Origin: Enhydrobacter aerosaccus
GTDB lineage: Bacteria; Pseudomonadota; Alphaproteobacteria; Reyranellales; Reyranellaceae
Reading direction: 5' to 3'
NCBI RefSeq assembly: GCF_900167455.1
Contig: NZ_FUWJ01000012.1
Location: 1 to 64,000 of the forward strand
Length of the DNA: 64,000 nucleotides
Below, one piece after another: positions 41,601 to 49,457 of the stretch (within the stretch, counting starts at the first letter, position 1; each line of letters starts with the position of its first letter). The notes beneath the pieces were generated by a model. It ran no database searches and was not told where the DNA came from. It worked only from the letters and a program-made list of their open reading frames with translations. Both the position numbers and the translations under genes were made by a program.

Positions 41601-41816
41601 CGCCGTCTCGACCGGCACGGTGAGCAGCGTCTCGACATCCTCGGCCGCCAGGCCCGGCGACTCGGTGTAGACATTCACCTGCACCGGCGTGACGTCCGGA
41701 AAGGCATCGACGGGCACCTGCTGGAAAGCCCGCACGCCGAGGAAGACGACGATCGCGAAGGCCACGATCACCAGCAGCTTGTAGCGCAGCGACAGGTCGA
41801 CAAGGGCGGTCAGCAT
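38682..41816 (-). CDS. czcA: CzcA/CusA-family heavy-metal efflux RND transporter
   Basis: The 1044-residue protein has the normal HME-RND length and architecture: helix 1, a large periplasmic porter domain starting at PVDAFPDVTPVQVNVYTESP, helices 2-6 with the proton-relay motif IGIGMMVDGAVVMVENGFR, a second periplasmic domain and helices 8-12. The proton-conducting Asp and Glu of that motif are present. It exports divalent or monovalent heavy-metal ions from the periplasm or cytoplasm, in complex with CzcB and CzcC. Twelve bp separate it from czcB upstream and it overlaps czcC downstream. A 1341-codon open frame exists on the opposite strand, which I treat as a composition artefact. Confidence 0.95.
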   Translation of the reverse strand: MLTALVDLSLRYKLLVIVAFAIVVFLGVRAFQQVPVDAFPDVTPVQVNVYTESPGLAAEDVETLLTVPVETAMAGLPGVEQVRSVSLFGLSYVSVYFNDSTDIYFARRLVGEKLAEARARIPAGYGEPELGPNSTGLGQVLWYTLKSEDGKLSNMDLRTLQDWTVRLLLRTAPGIDDVTSWGGHEKQYQVLIDPRRLIKYGLGFKDVMEALDTNNRQVGGQYIDRGREQFLVRGLGRVGSVADIADIVIATRADTPIRIKDVAEVREGPALRFGAVTQDGKETVLGIALQRIGENAARVAESVKAKLEVARKALPAGVSLDIVYDRTELVDKAVGTAQSALVEGSVLVAIVLFLFLGELRSAVVVIVALPLAMLIAFILMQATGLSANLMSLAGLAIGIGMMVDGAVVMVENGFRLLAHRGGADSRSRSAVILEAAKEVANPIAFAILIIIVVFLPLFSLSDLEGKLFKPMAFTITFAMVGSLVLTLTLVPVLSALLLRPKAEKDTFIVRWAKELYLPLLDRALVHKGRTLAAALALLAGAAALFPMLGKEFMPDLQEGMIQFRVVGIPSTSLDESIRVSQEVDDVLKTFPQVVSTLAAIGRAEKGETNDVNYMEVNVTLKPLDAWPVPMSYQALALEMQKKLTAAIPTMVAVPTQPIQSRVEELISGVRATLALKLYGPDLPTLDRVSGEIKNVLATVPGVADLSLEANTGKPQIAIRADRAAMARYGVSAAELLEVVRAGIGSQAVSTLIDGTRRFSIVVWLPEAYRKDIAAIQDIPVRTQSGALVPLAQLARIEVDDGYSFVRREQLQRYAVIQMDVRGRAVDAFVADANRAIAAKVKLPTGYYVEWGGAFENQQRALARLGLIVPLTIGLIFILLYTAFGSVPHATMIIANVPFALVGGIVGLFVTGQHLSVPSAIGFIAVFGVAMLNGIVLVSFMNEQRRAGHSVRDAVREAAALRLRPVLMTASVAILGLLPMLLSQGVGAETQRPLATVVVGGLVTSTLLTLLLLPLMYEWVEARRAARRAASTQPSTGPATGGALS

Positions 41817-41828
41817 CGCAGGCGGCTC

Positions 41829-43007
41829 CTAGTTCGAGTCGCCAAGCAGCGACTTCAGCAGCCGCGCCTTCAGCGCATAGGCGCCGTCGACGACGACGCG
41901 GTCGCCCGCCTCGAGGCCCGAGCGCACGACGATCCAGCCGCCGCCGCGGCTGGCGATCTCCACCGGGCGCGGCACGAAGCCCTCACCCTCGGCGACGAAC
42001 ACGGTCATCTGGCCCTGCAGCAGCAGGACGGCTTCCTCCGGCACGCGCAGGACGGCGCGCCGGCCCGGCCGCGCGATCTCGACATTGGCGAACAGGCCGG
42101 GCTTCAGCAGGCCGTCGGGATTGGCGACCTCGATGCGGGCCATCGCGGTGCGCGTCTCCTTGTCGAGGATGTTGCCGATATAGGTGACGGTGCCGTCGAA
42201 GCGGCGGCCCGGATAGGCCCCCAGCCGCACGGTCGCCGCGGCACCGACGGCAACGCCGGCCAGGTCGCGTTCGTACAGGCTGGCCTCGACCCAGACCGTC
42301 GACAGGTCCGCCACGGCGAAGAGCGGCTGATAGGCCTGGGCATATTCGCCCAGCACGGCGGTGCGCTCGACCACGGTGCCGGCCAGCGGCGCGGTGACGG
42401 CGAGCAGCGCCGGCGAGGTGCCGGCCGGCACGGCGGCGGTCACGCCGAGGGTGGCGAGCCGGGCGTCGGAGGCGGCCAGCGCCGCGCGCGCCCGCTCGTA
42501 ATCGGCGCGTGCCCGCAGGACGTCCTTCTGCGCGATCGAGGCGTCGACAGCGAGCTTCTGCGCCCGCTCGTAGTTGACCTGGGCGAGATCGAGCTCGGTC
42601 TTGTTCTGCTGATGGGCGGTGCGCGCTTCCGCCAGATCGGGACTTTCGAGCTGGGCAAGCAGGGCGCCGGCCGCAACCGTCGCGCCGAGATCGACCGCGA
42701 TCGTGGTCAGCCGCCCGGCCACCGGCGCGCTTACCCGGGCGAAGCGATTGCGATTCGGCCCGACCGTTCCGAACGCCTCGAGCATCTCGCCGACCTCGGT
42801 CGGTTCGATGCGCTCGACCTTGAGACCGGCGCGGCGCGCCGCATCGGCATCGAGCGTGAGCGCCGCGGCATGATCGGCGCCTGCCGCGGCAGCCGTGGCG
42901 GCGGTATCACTCGAGGCCGTTACCGGCGGCGTGAAGTGGACGATCGCGCCCGCCGCGGCGATCGCGGCAAGAACGCAGGCATAGAAAATCTTCTTTGAAC
43001 GCAACAT
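41829..43007 (-). CDS. czcB: CzcB/CusB-family membrane fusion protein
   Basis: The 392-residue periplasmic adaptor has a signal anchor (KIFYACVLAAIAAAGAIVHF), barrel-sandwich halves RVSAPVAGRLTTIAVDLGAT and LLAVTAPLAGTVVERTAVLG, a helical hairpin between them and the beta-barrel DLAGVAVGAAATVRLGAYPG. No His-rich metal-binding N-terminus is seen, unlike CzcB of Cupriavidus, so the metal is open. The ATG at 43007 has GAGGG seven bases upstream. First gene of the efflux operon. Confidence 0.93.
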   Translation of the reverse strand: MLRSKKIFYACVLAAIAAAGAIVHFTPPVTASSDTAATAAAAGADHAAALTLDADAARRAGLKVERIEPTEVGEMLEAFGTVGPNRNRFARVSAPVAGRLTTIAVDLGATVAAGALLAQLESPDLAEARTAHQQNKTELDLAQVNYERAQKLAVDASIAQKDVLRARADYERARAALAASDARLATLGVTAAVPAGTSPALLAVTAPLAGTVVERTAVLGEYAQAYQPLFAVADLSTVWVEASLYERDLAGVAVGAAATVRLGAYPGRRFDGTVTYIGNILDKETRTAMARIEVANPDGLLKPGLFANVEIARPGRRAVLRVPEEAVLLLQGQMTVFVAEGEGFVPRPVEIASRGGGWIVVRSGLEAGDRVVVDGAYALKARLLKSLLGDSN

Positions 43008-43124
43008 GAAGCAGCCCTCGTCGACATGGCGAGGGTGGCGCGACATGCGGCGCCGGTCCTTCGCCCCAGCCAGGTCCGGACACCGCGCGCCCGCGCCCGA
43101 AGGCGCAGGTGCCGCAGGCCGGTC

Positions 43125-43547
43125 TCAGACGAGGGCCGGCGGGCCGCGAGGATCGAAGCTGGTGGAGGCGGACGCCGCCGCTTGTGGCGGCGCGCGCGGC
43201 TGCTGTAGCCGCAGGACGATGCCGCGGCGGACGATCACGACGTCGGCCGGCAGGAGGACGGCGCCGAGCGGACCGGAGACGAAGGACTGATCGAGCCCGG
43301 TGCAGAACTTGCTGCCGCAGATCGGGCAGACCGCAACCTGCTGTTCAGGCGCGGTGCCTACGGTGCGATCCGCAGGAGCGATCTCGACTCGCCGCTCTAT
43401 CGTCGTGTTGAAATGCCCGTACCAGGGGCGGTTCTCCGTCCATGCCCCCAGCAGCGACACCAACGCCAGCAGCACGACGAGTCCGTTCGCCGTAGCGAAC
43501 CGACGTCGTCCGCCGAACGGCAGGGTGAGACGCGACAGGAAGGTCAT
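43125..43547 (-). CDS. Small membrane-anchored protein with CPICGSKFC motif
   Basis: A protein of about 140 residues with an N-terminal hydrophobic helix (ATANGLVVLLALVSLLGAW) and a predicted periplasmic part containing VAVCPICGSKFCTGLDQ. The three cysteines could bind a metal or form a disulphide. The rest, ending in Pro/Ala-rich sequence, is not recognised. It lies directly upstream of czcB on the same strand, 117 bp away, as do small metal-sensing or metal-binding proteins (CzcI, CzcE, DUF2946) in other czc clusters; this function is only inferred from position. The start ATG at 43547 lacks a strong ribosome site; a TTG at 43586 is an alternative. Confidence 0.6.
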   Translation of the reverse strand: MTFLSRLTLPFGGRRRFATANGLVVLLALVSLLGAWTENRPWYGHFNTTIERRVEIAPADRTVGTAPEQQVAVCPICGSKFCTGLDQSFVSGPLGAVLLPADVVIVRRGIVLRLQQPRAPPQAAASASTSFDPRGPPALV

Positions 43548-43691
43548 GACGGGAGGCTCATACAGCAACCGCCTCGCGTTATGCAATTGCGCGATCGAGG
43601 CCGAATAGCGTCACGAAGCGGTCATAATCGCGGCCGCGCAGGTATTCAGATGATGTCCGCGACGAGAGCGACGCTCCAGGTCGAGGCGCAC

Positions 43692-44090
43692 TCAACGCCG
43701 TCGTTTCGATTTGTTCAGGGCCACGGCGGCGCGGATCAGCGCTTTCAAGGCCTGCTCGTCGATCGTCTCGCCTTCATGGAGATCGATCGCCCGTCGCGTG
43801 TTGCCCTCCAGGCTGGCATTGAACAGGCGGGCGGGATCGTCGAGTGATGCGCCCTTGGCGAAGGTCATCTTCACGACGTTCTTGTAGGTCTCGCCGGTGC
43901 AGATGATGCCGTCGTGCGACCACACCGGAACCCCTCGCCACTTCCACTCCTCGACGACCTTGGGGTCCGCTTCCCTGATGAGAGCGCGCAGGCGCGCGAG
44001 CTTCTCGCCCCGCCAATCACCCAGCTCCCGGATACGCGCGTCGATCAGTCGGGAAGCGGATCTGCTGTCGGGCGACGTGGTCTTCGTCAT
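43692..44090 (-). CDS. DUF1801 family protein
   Basis: A 132-residue cytoplasmic protein with the DUF1801 pattern: LRALIREADPKVVEEWKWRG, VPVWSHDGIICTGETYKNVV, KMTFAKGASLDDPARLFNAS. This family (YdhG/YdeI-like) adopts a small alpha/beta fold related to frataxin-like iron proteins in some annotations, but function is unknown. GGAGG lies ten bases upstream of ATG 44090. It is not obviously linked to its neighbours. Confidence 0.85.
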   Translation of the reverse strand: MTKTTSPDSRSASRLIDARIRELGDWRGEKLARLRALIREADPKVVEEWKWRGVPVWSHDGIICTGETYKNVVKMTFAKGASLDDPARLFNASLEGNTRRAIDLHEGETIDEQALKALIRAAVALNKSKRRR

Positions 44091-44299
44091 GCGTGCTTGT
44101 CCTCCTTGAGTCCGAGGGCGCGACATCCGGCGGCGATGCAGTTGACGCAAGTCGCCGTCTCGATGCAAGCCGTTCGCAGCGATCCCCTCGGCAAACCGGC
44201 CGATTGAATCGAAGCCGCGGCCAGCTACGATGCGGTGACGGGAGAGTCGGGTCGCAGCGGTATCCTCGCCGCTCGTGACCCTCGGGGGAGAGAGAAGCT

Positions 44300-44884
44300 A
44301 TGTGGCGCGTCGCGAGCGTTGTGGCGTTGTCGGTCGGCCTGGCCGTGCCGGCCCTGGCGAGGGATACAGCCAAATGGGGCCAGGTCGGCGGCTGGCAGAT
44401 CATGGTGGACCGCACGGTCGGCAACGGCTGCTTCGCCTCGCAGGTGTTCGAGCATGGAACAGCCGTGCGCATCGGCTTCGACATCAACGAGCAAGCCATC
44501 TACCTGCTGTTCGGCAACGACGACTGGCAGTCGCTCGAAGTGGGCAAGATCTATCCGATGCGCATCGTCTTCGACGACGGCGTGGCGGTCTATGACGGCG
44601 AGATGCAGGGCGCAGCGCTGGGCGACGAGTCCACCGTCTTTCTCTCCCACCACGATATCAGCCCCGACTTCGTCAAGGACTTCATGGAGCGCAACGTCCT
44701 GCAGGTCTTCTACCAGGATCGGGAAATCGCCCGCCTGTCGCTGGCGAACACCTACAAGGCGGTCGCGGAGATCCTGAATTGCCAGAAGGAGCTCGGCTTC
44801 GGCACCAAGGCGCAACCCGGCGCGTCCTCCGACCCGTTCGCCCGCCCTGCCCCGGTGCGCACGCGCGATCCGTTCAGCCGGTAG
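44300..44884 (+). CDS. Secreted protein of unknown function
   Basis: The 194-residue protein has a clear Sec signal (MWRVASVVALSVGLAVPALA, cleavage after ALA). The mature part (about 174 residues) has two cysteines, in GNGCFASQV and EILNCQKEL, that may form a disulphide, and a strand-rich middle (IYLLFGNDDWQSLEVGKIYP). It resembles small alphaproteobacterial periplasmic proteins without known role. GGGGGAGAG precedes the ATG. The neighbours on both sides are on the minus strand, so it is a single-gene transcript. Confidence 0.78.
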   Translation: MWRVASVVALSVGLAVPALARDTAKWGQVGGWQIMVDRTVGNGCFASQVFEHGTAVRIGFDINEQAIYLLFGNDDWQSLEVGKIYPMRIVFDDGVAVYDGEMQGAALGDESTVFLSHHDISPDFVKDFMERNVLQVFYQDREIARLSLANTYKAVAEILNCQKELGFGTKAQPGASSDPFARPAPVRTRDPFSR

Positions 44885-44912
44885 AGCCATCGCCTCCGTA
44901 AAGGCCGCCGCC

Positions 44913-45275
44913 TCAGCGACCGGCGCAGACGGTCCTGGAGGGCAAATCGGGAAGATTGAGCAGCGGGAAGTTGAGGCAGTCTCGGCTGCGGTGCGCGGTA
45001 ACGTCGACGAACGGCGCAATGGAGAGAGCGATGATCGTCACCAGCGCGGCGACGATCGCAGCTTTAGCGCCCATGAACAGCCTCTTCTGTCGGCGCTCCA
45101 GGCCGCGCCACTTCTCGAACAACCACTTCTCGACCTCGCCGCGGTCGATGGCGCCGCAGGGGAAGCCGTGGACGACGTCGCGACGATCGCGGTTGCTGGC
45201 ATCCAGGCATCGGACGGTCACGGCCCTTGCGCCGATCCGTTCGAGTTCGCGGCGTTGCGGGACGGTCAGTGGCAT
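44913..45275 (-). CDS. Small membrane protein of unknown function
   Basis: A 120-residue protein. The N-terminal half is basic and soluble (RRELERIGARAVTVRCLDAS, and WLFEKWRGLERRQKRLFMGA) and is followed by one membrane helix (AAIVAALVTIIALSIAPFVD) and a short tail with a cysteine pair. GGGAGG precedes ATG 45275. It lies 20 bp after the small zinc-ribbon gene, so the two form a probable operon under the TTGACTTGAATCAA box at 45625. Confidence 0.7.
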   Translation of the reverse strand: MPLTVPQRRELERIGARAVTVRCLDASNRDRRDVVHGFPCGAIDRGEVEKWLFEKWRGLERRQKRLFMGAKAAIVAALVTIIALSIAPFVDVTAHRSRDCLNFPLLNLPDLPSRTVCAGR

Positions 45276-45295
45276 GATGGCCTCCCTCTCCTGGA

Positions 45296-45499
45296 CTACG
45301 GAAAGGCAGCGCGACGAGCGGGCCGCATCCTGCGCCGCCTGCTCTCGCCTGGACGCCGACCCGTACGGGGATCGACGAGATGGACGCCGCCACAGGCCAC
45401 GCAGGGCTGAGCGACGTAGTGATCGGCCGGAGGGAGACCCTCGATCCTGTCCTGAACGAGGACGTCCTTGAGAGGACAATGGAAGATGACGTGCAACAT
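45296..45499 (-). CDS. Small zinc-ribbon-like protein
   Basis: A 67-residue protein: HCPLKDVLVQDRIEGLPP, then YVAQPCVACGGVHLVDPRTG and a basic tail. The first Cys and the C-x2-C pair, with histidines close by, resemble the short zinc-ribbon proteins of alphaproteobacteria (CPxTG...RCPxCGxxH...DP). Only one cysteine is present on the N-terminal side, so the zinc site would need His or be incomplete. There is no strong ribosome site. The gene is on the minus strand, upstream of the small membrane protein gene. Confidence 0.55.
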   Translation of the reverse strand: MLHVIFHCPLKDVLVQDRIEGLPPADHYVAQPCVACGGVHLVDPRTGRRPGESRRRRMRPARRAAFP

Positions 45500-45624
45500 G
45501 GGACGAGCGTTCGACGAAGAGAGCGGAGGCGTGAGCAGGGACCCTCCAGAAAGTGCTCCATGCCAGTACCGGAACGCGGCACCCGTAATGGTTGTACAGA
45601 TGACGGAATCGCAGACGACCTGCG

Positions 45625-45638
45625 TTGACTTGAATCAA
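45625..45638. promoter_or_regulatory. FNR/FixK-type box TTGACTTGAATCAA
   Basis: TTGAC-N4-ATCAA fits the TTGAT-N4-ATCAA consensus with one T/C change in the first arm. It lies 126 bp upstream of the small zinc-ribbon gene on the minus strand. Confidence 0.55.
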
Positions 45639-45665
45639 GCAAGCGGCCTGTCCCGCCCCCGAACG

Positions 45666-45683
45666 CTGTACGAATTGGTACAG
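45666..45683. promoter_or_regulatory. Inverted repeat CTGTAC-N6-GTACAG
   Basis: Perfect 6-bp arms with a GAATTG spacer, near the FNR-like box and midway between the zinc-ribbon gene and the XRE gene. A further TGTACAG half-site occurs at about 45593-45599. It is a candidate operator of unknown regulator. Confidence 0.45.
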
Positions 45684-45792
45684 GTCAAAAGAGTGACGCG
45701 CGCGTCATGGTTGTAGATGGGCTGATCGAGCCTGCCCAAAATCGAGGCGTGCTGCCTACTCGATGAAGTCAGGCCGGATTTGTCCTATCGGA

Positions 45793-46302
45793 TCAATCGT
45801 TCGCCGCCGGCGGCGCGGCCAACAGTTCCTCTTTCAATGCCCCTTGCGGGTTTGCGGCATTGCCAATGCGCCGCACCATCTGGATCACATGGCGGCGCAA
45901 GTGATCGTCCCGGATATCGCAAAAGGCCCGCACGAGATTCAGGGTCTCGTGCAGCGCCATGACGTCGAACAGATGCCGGGCATGCTTGCGGATGCGGATT
46001 TCGCCCTGATCGATGTCCAATGCCGCCAGCATGTCGTCGAAGAAGTAGGAGACGGGAACGCCCATTGCCGCGGCGAATTCGTACAAGCGGCCGGCACTCA
46101 GGCTGTTGGCGCCGATTTCGTATTTCTGGATCTGTTGCGCGCTGAGGCCGACCGCCGCCGCCAGATCCTGCTGGTTCCAGCCCAGCAGGGCTCGCGCCTG
46201 GCGCAGCCTGAGGCCGATATAGATATCGACGGGATGGAGTACGGCCATCGACTTCGCCGGCGACGACGGAAGAGGATCGACACGCAACTGATGCAGACTC
46301 AT
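45793..46302 (-). CDS. XRE-family helix-turn-helix regulator
   Basis: A 169-residue protein. A Cro/C1-type helix-turn-helix lies at about residues 26-82: IGLRLRQARALLGWNQQDLA, then VGLSAQQIQKYEIGANSLSA and LYEFAAAMGVPVSYFFDDML. The C-terminal 80 residues have repeated His/Arg helices and are typical of short alphaproteobacterial XRE regulators (PrlR/RpfB-like). The target is unknown. The ATG at 46302 is used; a TTG two codons earlier is possible. Confidence 0.88.
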   Translation of the reverse strand: MSLHQLRVDPLPSSPAKSMAVLHPVDIYIGLRLRQARALLGWNQQDLAAAVGLSAQQIQKYEIGANSLSAGRLYEFAAAMGVPVSYFFDDMLAALDIDQGEIRIRKHARHLFDVMALHETLNLVRAFCDIRDDHLRRHVIQMVRRIGNAANPQGALKEELLAAPPAAND

Positions 46303-46319
46303 ACGCAACGCTCGAACTT

Positions 46320-46356
46320 AAAAAAAAGTGCCCTCGGCCGATAGGCCGAGGGACAC
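46320..46356 (-). terminator. Intrinsic terminator (minus strand)
   Basis: Read on the minus strand, CCCTCGGCC-TATC-GGCCGAGGG forms a perfect 9-bp stem followed by GCACTTTTTTTT. Stem and T-run make a standard rho-independent terminator. It would end the transcript of the binding protein gene at 46507-47499 before it reaches the XRE gene. Confidence 0.85.
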
Positions 46357-46506
46357 AAGGAGGAAGGACCATATCCGACTGGAGATCGGACGCGCCGCCC
46401 GGGCTGATGGGAGCCGTGGGCGACGCGCTGTCAGCGAAGCAAATTCAAGACCAGAGTCGGGCGCGTCATGATCACAAGGCTGCGACCGGCGAGGCCAGCG
46501 CCTCCA

Positions 46507-47499
46507 TTACTCGACGATCCGGTCCGCGCGGCCGAGAATCGATGGCGGAAAGGTAAGCCCCAGCCGTTTGGCAGTCTTGAGATTGACCGAGAGCAGGAAG
46601 GTGGTCGCCTGGTAGAAGGGAATCTCGCCCGGCTTCGCGCCGCGCAGGATGGCAGCGATATCGGCGGCGGCCTGACGATTGAGTTCGGCAAGGTCGAAGG
46701 AATAGGCCATCAGGCCGCCTGCCTGCACCGCTTCGGGGAAAGTGTGCATCGCCGGCAGGCGTAGCGCGGCAAGCGCCGACAGGATGGTGGTCTCGTTGGC
46801 CATGGTGTCGGCACTGTCCCCCACCATCATGGCCTGGGCGCCGTCCCGCGCCGCACCGGCGATGGCGGCGCGATAAGCACCCTCGGTGGTCGGTTGCTCG
46901 AGCAGCACCGGCGTCAGCGCAATCTCGGCCGTCCGGGCCGCGGCCTGCACGCCGGCTCCCTGAACCATCTGCCACGCGATACGCATGCCCAAATAAGCGA
47001 GCTTCGAGAGCTTGGGCACGACCTCACGCAACAGCTCGATGCGCTTGCCGTAGATCGACGGCCCGGTATCGACACTGACGCCGGTGAAGTTGCCGCCGGG
47101 CCGCGCCAGGCTTTGCGCGACGCCGAGGGCGACCGGATCGCTGCTGATGGCCACAACGGGAATGGTGGTCAGGCCCCTGAAATAGGTAAGTGCTCCGATG
47201 GCATAGATGACATCGGGAGCGCTGCGGACGATCTCGGCCGCCATGGCCTCGAGTCCGGCCGCCGTCTGCTCCTTGCCGTAGCGCTCGACGGTGAGGTTCT
47301 GCCCTTCGACAAAGCCGAGCCGGCGCAATTCCTCGAACAGCACGCGGTAATACGCATTGGGCCCATCCTCGCGCATCAGGCCGGTCGATTCCGACGGGCT
47401 GAAGATCGCCAGCCGCCGCTGCTTCCCGCCCGACTGCGCCCGCGCCGTCGAAGCGGCCGCCAGCGACAGGCCACCGCCCAGAAGTTCGCGCCGTCTCAT
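46507..47499 (-). CDS. ABC transporter substrate-binding protein (TrpX/BMP-like, PF04392 type), orphan
   Basis: A 330-residue protein with a signal ending at TARAQ. The mature protein carries the family features RRLAIFSPSESTGL, VEGQNLTVERYGKE, IVRSAPDVIYAIG and SLARPGGNFTGVSVD, the last being diagnostic for this group. These are periplasmic binding proteins for amino acids and similar compounds. No permease or ATPase is close by. The divergent gene is the dehydratase at 47671, 171 bp away. A strong intrinsic terminator follows at 46320-46356. Confidence 0.88.
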   Translation of the reverse strand: MRRRELLGGGLSLAAASTARAQSGGKQRRLAIFSPSESTGLMREDGPNAYYRVLFEELRRLGFVEGQNLTVERYGKEQTAAGLEAMAAEIVRSAPDVIYAIGALTYFRGLTTIPVVAISSDPVALGVAQSLARPGGNFTGVSVDTGPSIYGKRIELLREVVPKLSKLAYLGMRIAWQMVQGAGVQAAARTAEIALTPVLLEQPTTEGAYRAAIAGAARDGAQAMMVGDSADTMANETTILSALAALRLPAMHTFPEAVQAGGLMAYSFDLAELNRQAAADIAAILRGAKPGEIPFYQATTFLLSVNLKTAKRLGLTFPPSILGRADRIVE

Positions 47500-47670
47500 T
47501 CGTTCTCCCTCCCCAGGGGCCCCCTCCCCATAAGCTCGAAGCCTATCACGCGACGAGACAGGCGGCGCAGCCTTATGAAAGGACGTTGTTACGGTCATCA
47601 CGCCATTTGACTTCAGTCCCCGTCCCGTCTGCGCCATAGGCCGTTGCTCAAACAAAAGAGGAAACGGGCG

Positions 47671-49410
47671 ATGGATGGGCAACAACGGGATCCGGACGAT
47701 GGCGACGAAAACCCGATGCGGCCCAGCCACGCCGTCACCCGCGGCGCCGCACGTGCGCCCAACCGGTCCTATCTGCGCGCGATGGGACTGACGGATCGCG
47801 AGCTCTCTCGCCCCTTCGTCGGAATCGCCGGCACCTGGGCCGAGACGGCGCCCTGCCACATCGGCCTCGGCCGCCAGGCGCAGGCCATCAAGCGCGGGGT
47901 CATCGCGGCCGGCGGCACGCCGCGCGAGTTCAACACCATCGCCGTGACCGACGGCATCGCGATGGGTCATATCGGCATGAAATACTCCCTGCCCAGCCGC
48001 GAGCTGATCGCCGACTCGGTCGAGATGGTGGTACGCGGCCATGCCTATGATGCGGTGGTGGCGCTGGGGGCCTGCGACAAGACCTTGCCCGGCCTCATGA
48101 TGGGCATGGTCCGCCTCGACCTGCCGGCAGTGTTCCTCTATGGCGGCTCGATCCTGCCCGGCCGGCCCCGTGGCCGCGACCTCACGGTCCAGGACGTGTT
48201 CGAGGCCGTGGGACGTCACTCGGCCGGCGAGATCGACGACGCCGAACTGGCCGCGATCGAAGGCACCGCCTGCCCTTCCGCCGGCGCCTGCGGCGGGCAG
48301 TTCACGGCCAACACCATGGCCTGCGTCTCGGAGGCGATCGGCCTCGCCCTGCCCGGATCGGCGAGTGCCCCCGCCGTCTACGACAGCCGCGACGTCTTCG
48401 CCGTACAGTCGGGCGAGTCGGTGATGGCACTGCTCGCGCGCAACATCCGTCCGCGCGACATCGTCACCCGCAGAGCGCTGGAGAACGCAGCGGCGGTGGT
48501 CGCCGCAACCGGCGGCTCGACCAATGCGGCGCTACACCTGCCGGCCATCGCGCACGAAGCCGGCATCGACTTCGATCTCCATGCCGTGGCCGCCGTGTTC
48601 CGGCGCACGCCCCTCGTCGCCGATCTCAAGCCCGGCGGCCGTTACGTGGCGAAGGATTTCCACGAAGCGGGCGGATTGCCGGCATTGATGAAGCTGCTGC
48701 TCGAGGGCGGCCATCTGCATGGCGACTGCCTGACGGTCAGCGGCAGGACGATTGCCGAGAACCTCGCCGCGATCGTCGTCGATCCCGACCAGCCGGTCCT
48801 TCACCCGCCCGCGGCGCCGCTGTCGCCGACCGGCGGTGTCGTCGGCCTCAAGGGCACACTGGCGCCGCAGGGCGCGATCGTAAAGGTCGCGGGCCTGAAG
48901 CAGCTTCGCTTCCGCGGCCCGGCCCTCGTCTTCGATCGGGAAGAGGACGCATTCGCCGCCGTACAGGCACATGCCTATCGGCCGGGCTCGGTCATCGTCA
49001 TCCGCTACGAAGGACCTCATGGTGGACCGGGGATGCGCGAGATGCTGGCGACCACCGCCGCGATCTACGGTCAGGGAATGGGAGAAACGGTCGCGCTGAT
49101 CACCGACGGCCGTTTCTCGGGCGCGACGCGCGGCTTCTGCGTCGGACATGTCGGGCCGGAAGCAGCGGCGGGCGGGCCGATCGCGCTGGTCCGAAACGGC
49201 GACATCATCACCATCGATGCCGAAGCCGGCACTCTCGATGTCGAGCTGAGCGAGGCCGACCTGCTGCAACGACACGCCGCCTGGAGGCCACGTCCGCCGA
49301 CGATCACGTCCGGCGCGCTGTGGCGCTATGCGCAGGTGGTTGGCAATGCCGTCGACGGTGCCGTCACCCATCCGGGCGTGCGTTCCGGGGAGAGGCGAAT
49401 CGACAGCTAG
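47671..49410 (+). CDS. ilvD: IlvD/Edd-family dehydratase (dihydroxy-acid dehydratase or sugar-acid dehydratase)
   Basis: The 579-residue protein aligns with the IlvD/Edd family in full. The three [2Fe-2S] cysteines of the family fit: Cys62 (TAPCHIGLG), Cys135 (ALGACDKTLPG) and Cys207 (SAGACGGQFTANTM). The rest has TLAPQGAIVKVAGLKQLRFR and the LITDGRFSGATRGFCVGHVG segment. IlvD makes 2-oxo acids for branched amino acids; homologues dehydrate aldonic acids. The next gene is an ACS-type carrier that typically imports sugar acids, and no other ilv gene is here, so a catabolic sugar-acid dehydratase is quite possible. Start at ATG 47671 with GAGG upstream. Confidence 0.85.
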   Translation: MDGQQRDPDDGDENPMRPSHAVTRGAARAPNRSYLRAMGLTDRELSRPFVGIAGTWAETAPCHIGLGRQAQAIKRGVIAAGGTPREFNTIAVTDGIAMGHIGMKYSLPSRELIADSVEMVVRGHAYDAVVALGACDKTLPGLMMGMVRLDLPAVFLYGGSILPGRPRGRDLTVQDVFEAVGRHSAGEIDDAELAAIEGTACPSAGACGGQFTANTMACVSEAIGLALPGSASAPAVYDSRDVFAVQSGESVMALLARNIRPRDIVTRRALENAAAVVAATGGSTNAALHLPAIAHEAGIDFDLHAVAAVFRRTPLVADLKPGGRYVAKDFHEAGGLPALMKLLLEGGHLHGDCLTVSGRTIAENLAAIVVDPDQPVLHPPAAPLSPTGGVVGLKGTLAPQGAIVKVAGLKQLRFRGPALVFDREEDAFAAVQAHAYRPGSVIVIRYEGPHGGPGMREMLATTAAIYGQGMGETVALITDGRFSGATRGFCVGHVGPEAAAGGPIALVRNGDIITIDAEAGTLDVELSEADLLQRHAAWRPRPPTITSGALWRYAQVVGNAVDGAVTHPGVRSGERRIDS

Positions 49411-49457
49411 CCAAGATCACAAAACATAAATAAATCGGGCGCAAGCGGGAGGAATCG

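Noticed and set aside
38973..42998. A 1341-codon open frame antisense to czcA and czcB
   Set aside because: czcA is unmistakable on the other strand. Long antisense frames arise in GC-rich genes because stop codons are rare in the complementary frame. The product is Arg/Gln/His/Asp-rich with no family feature.
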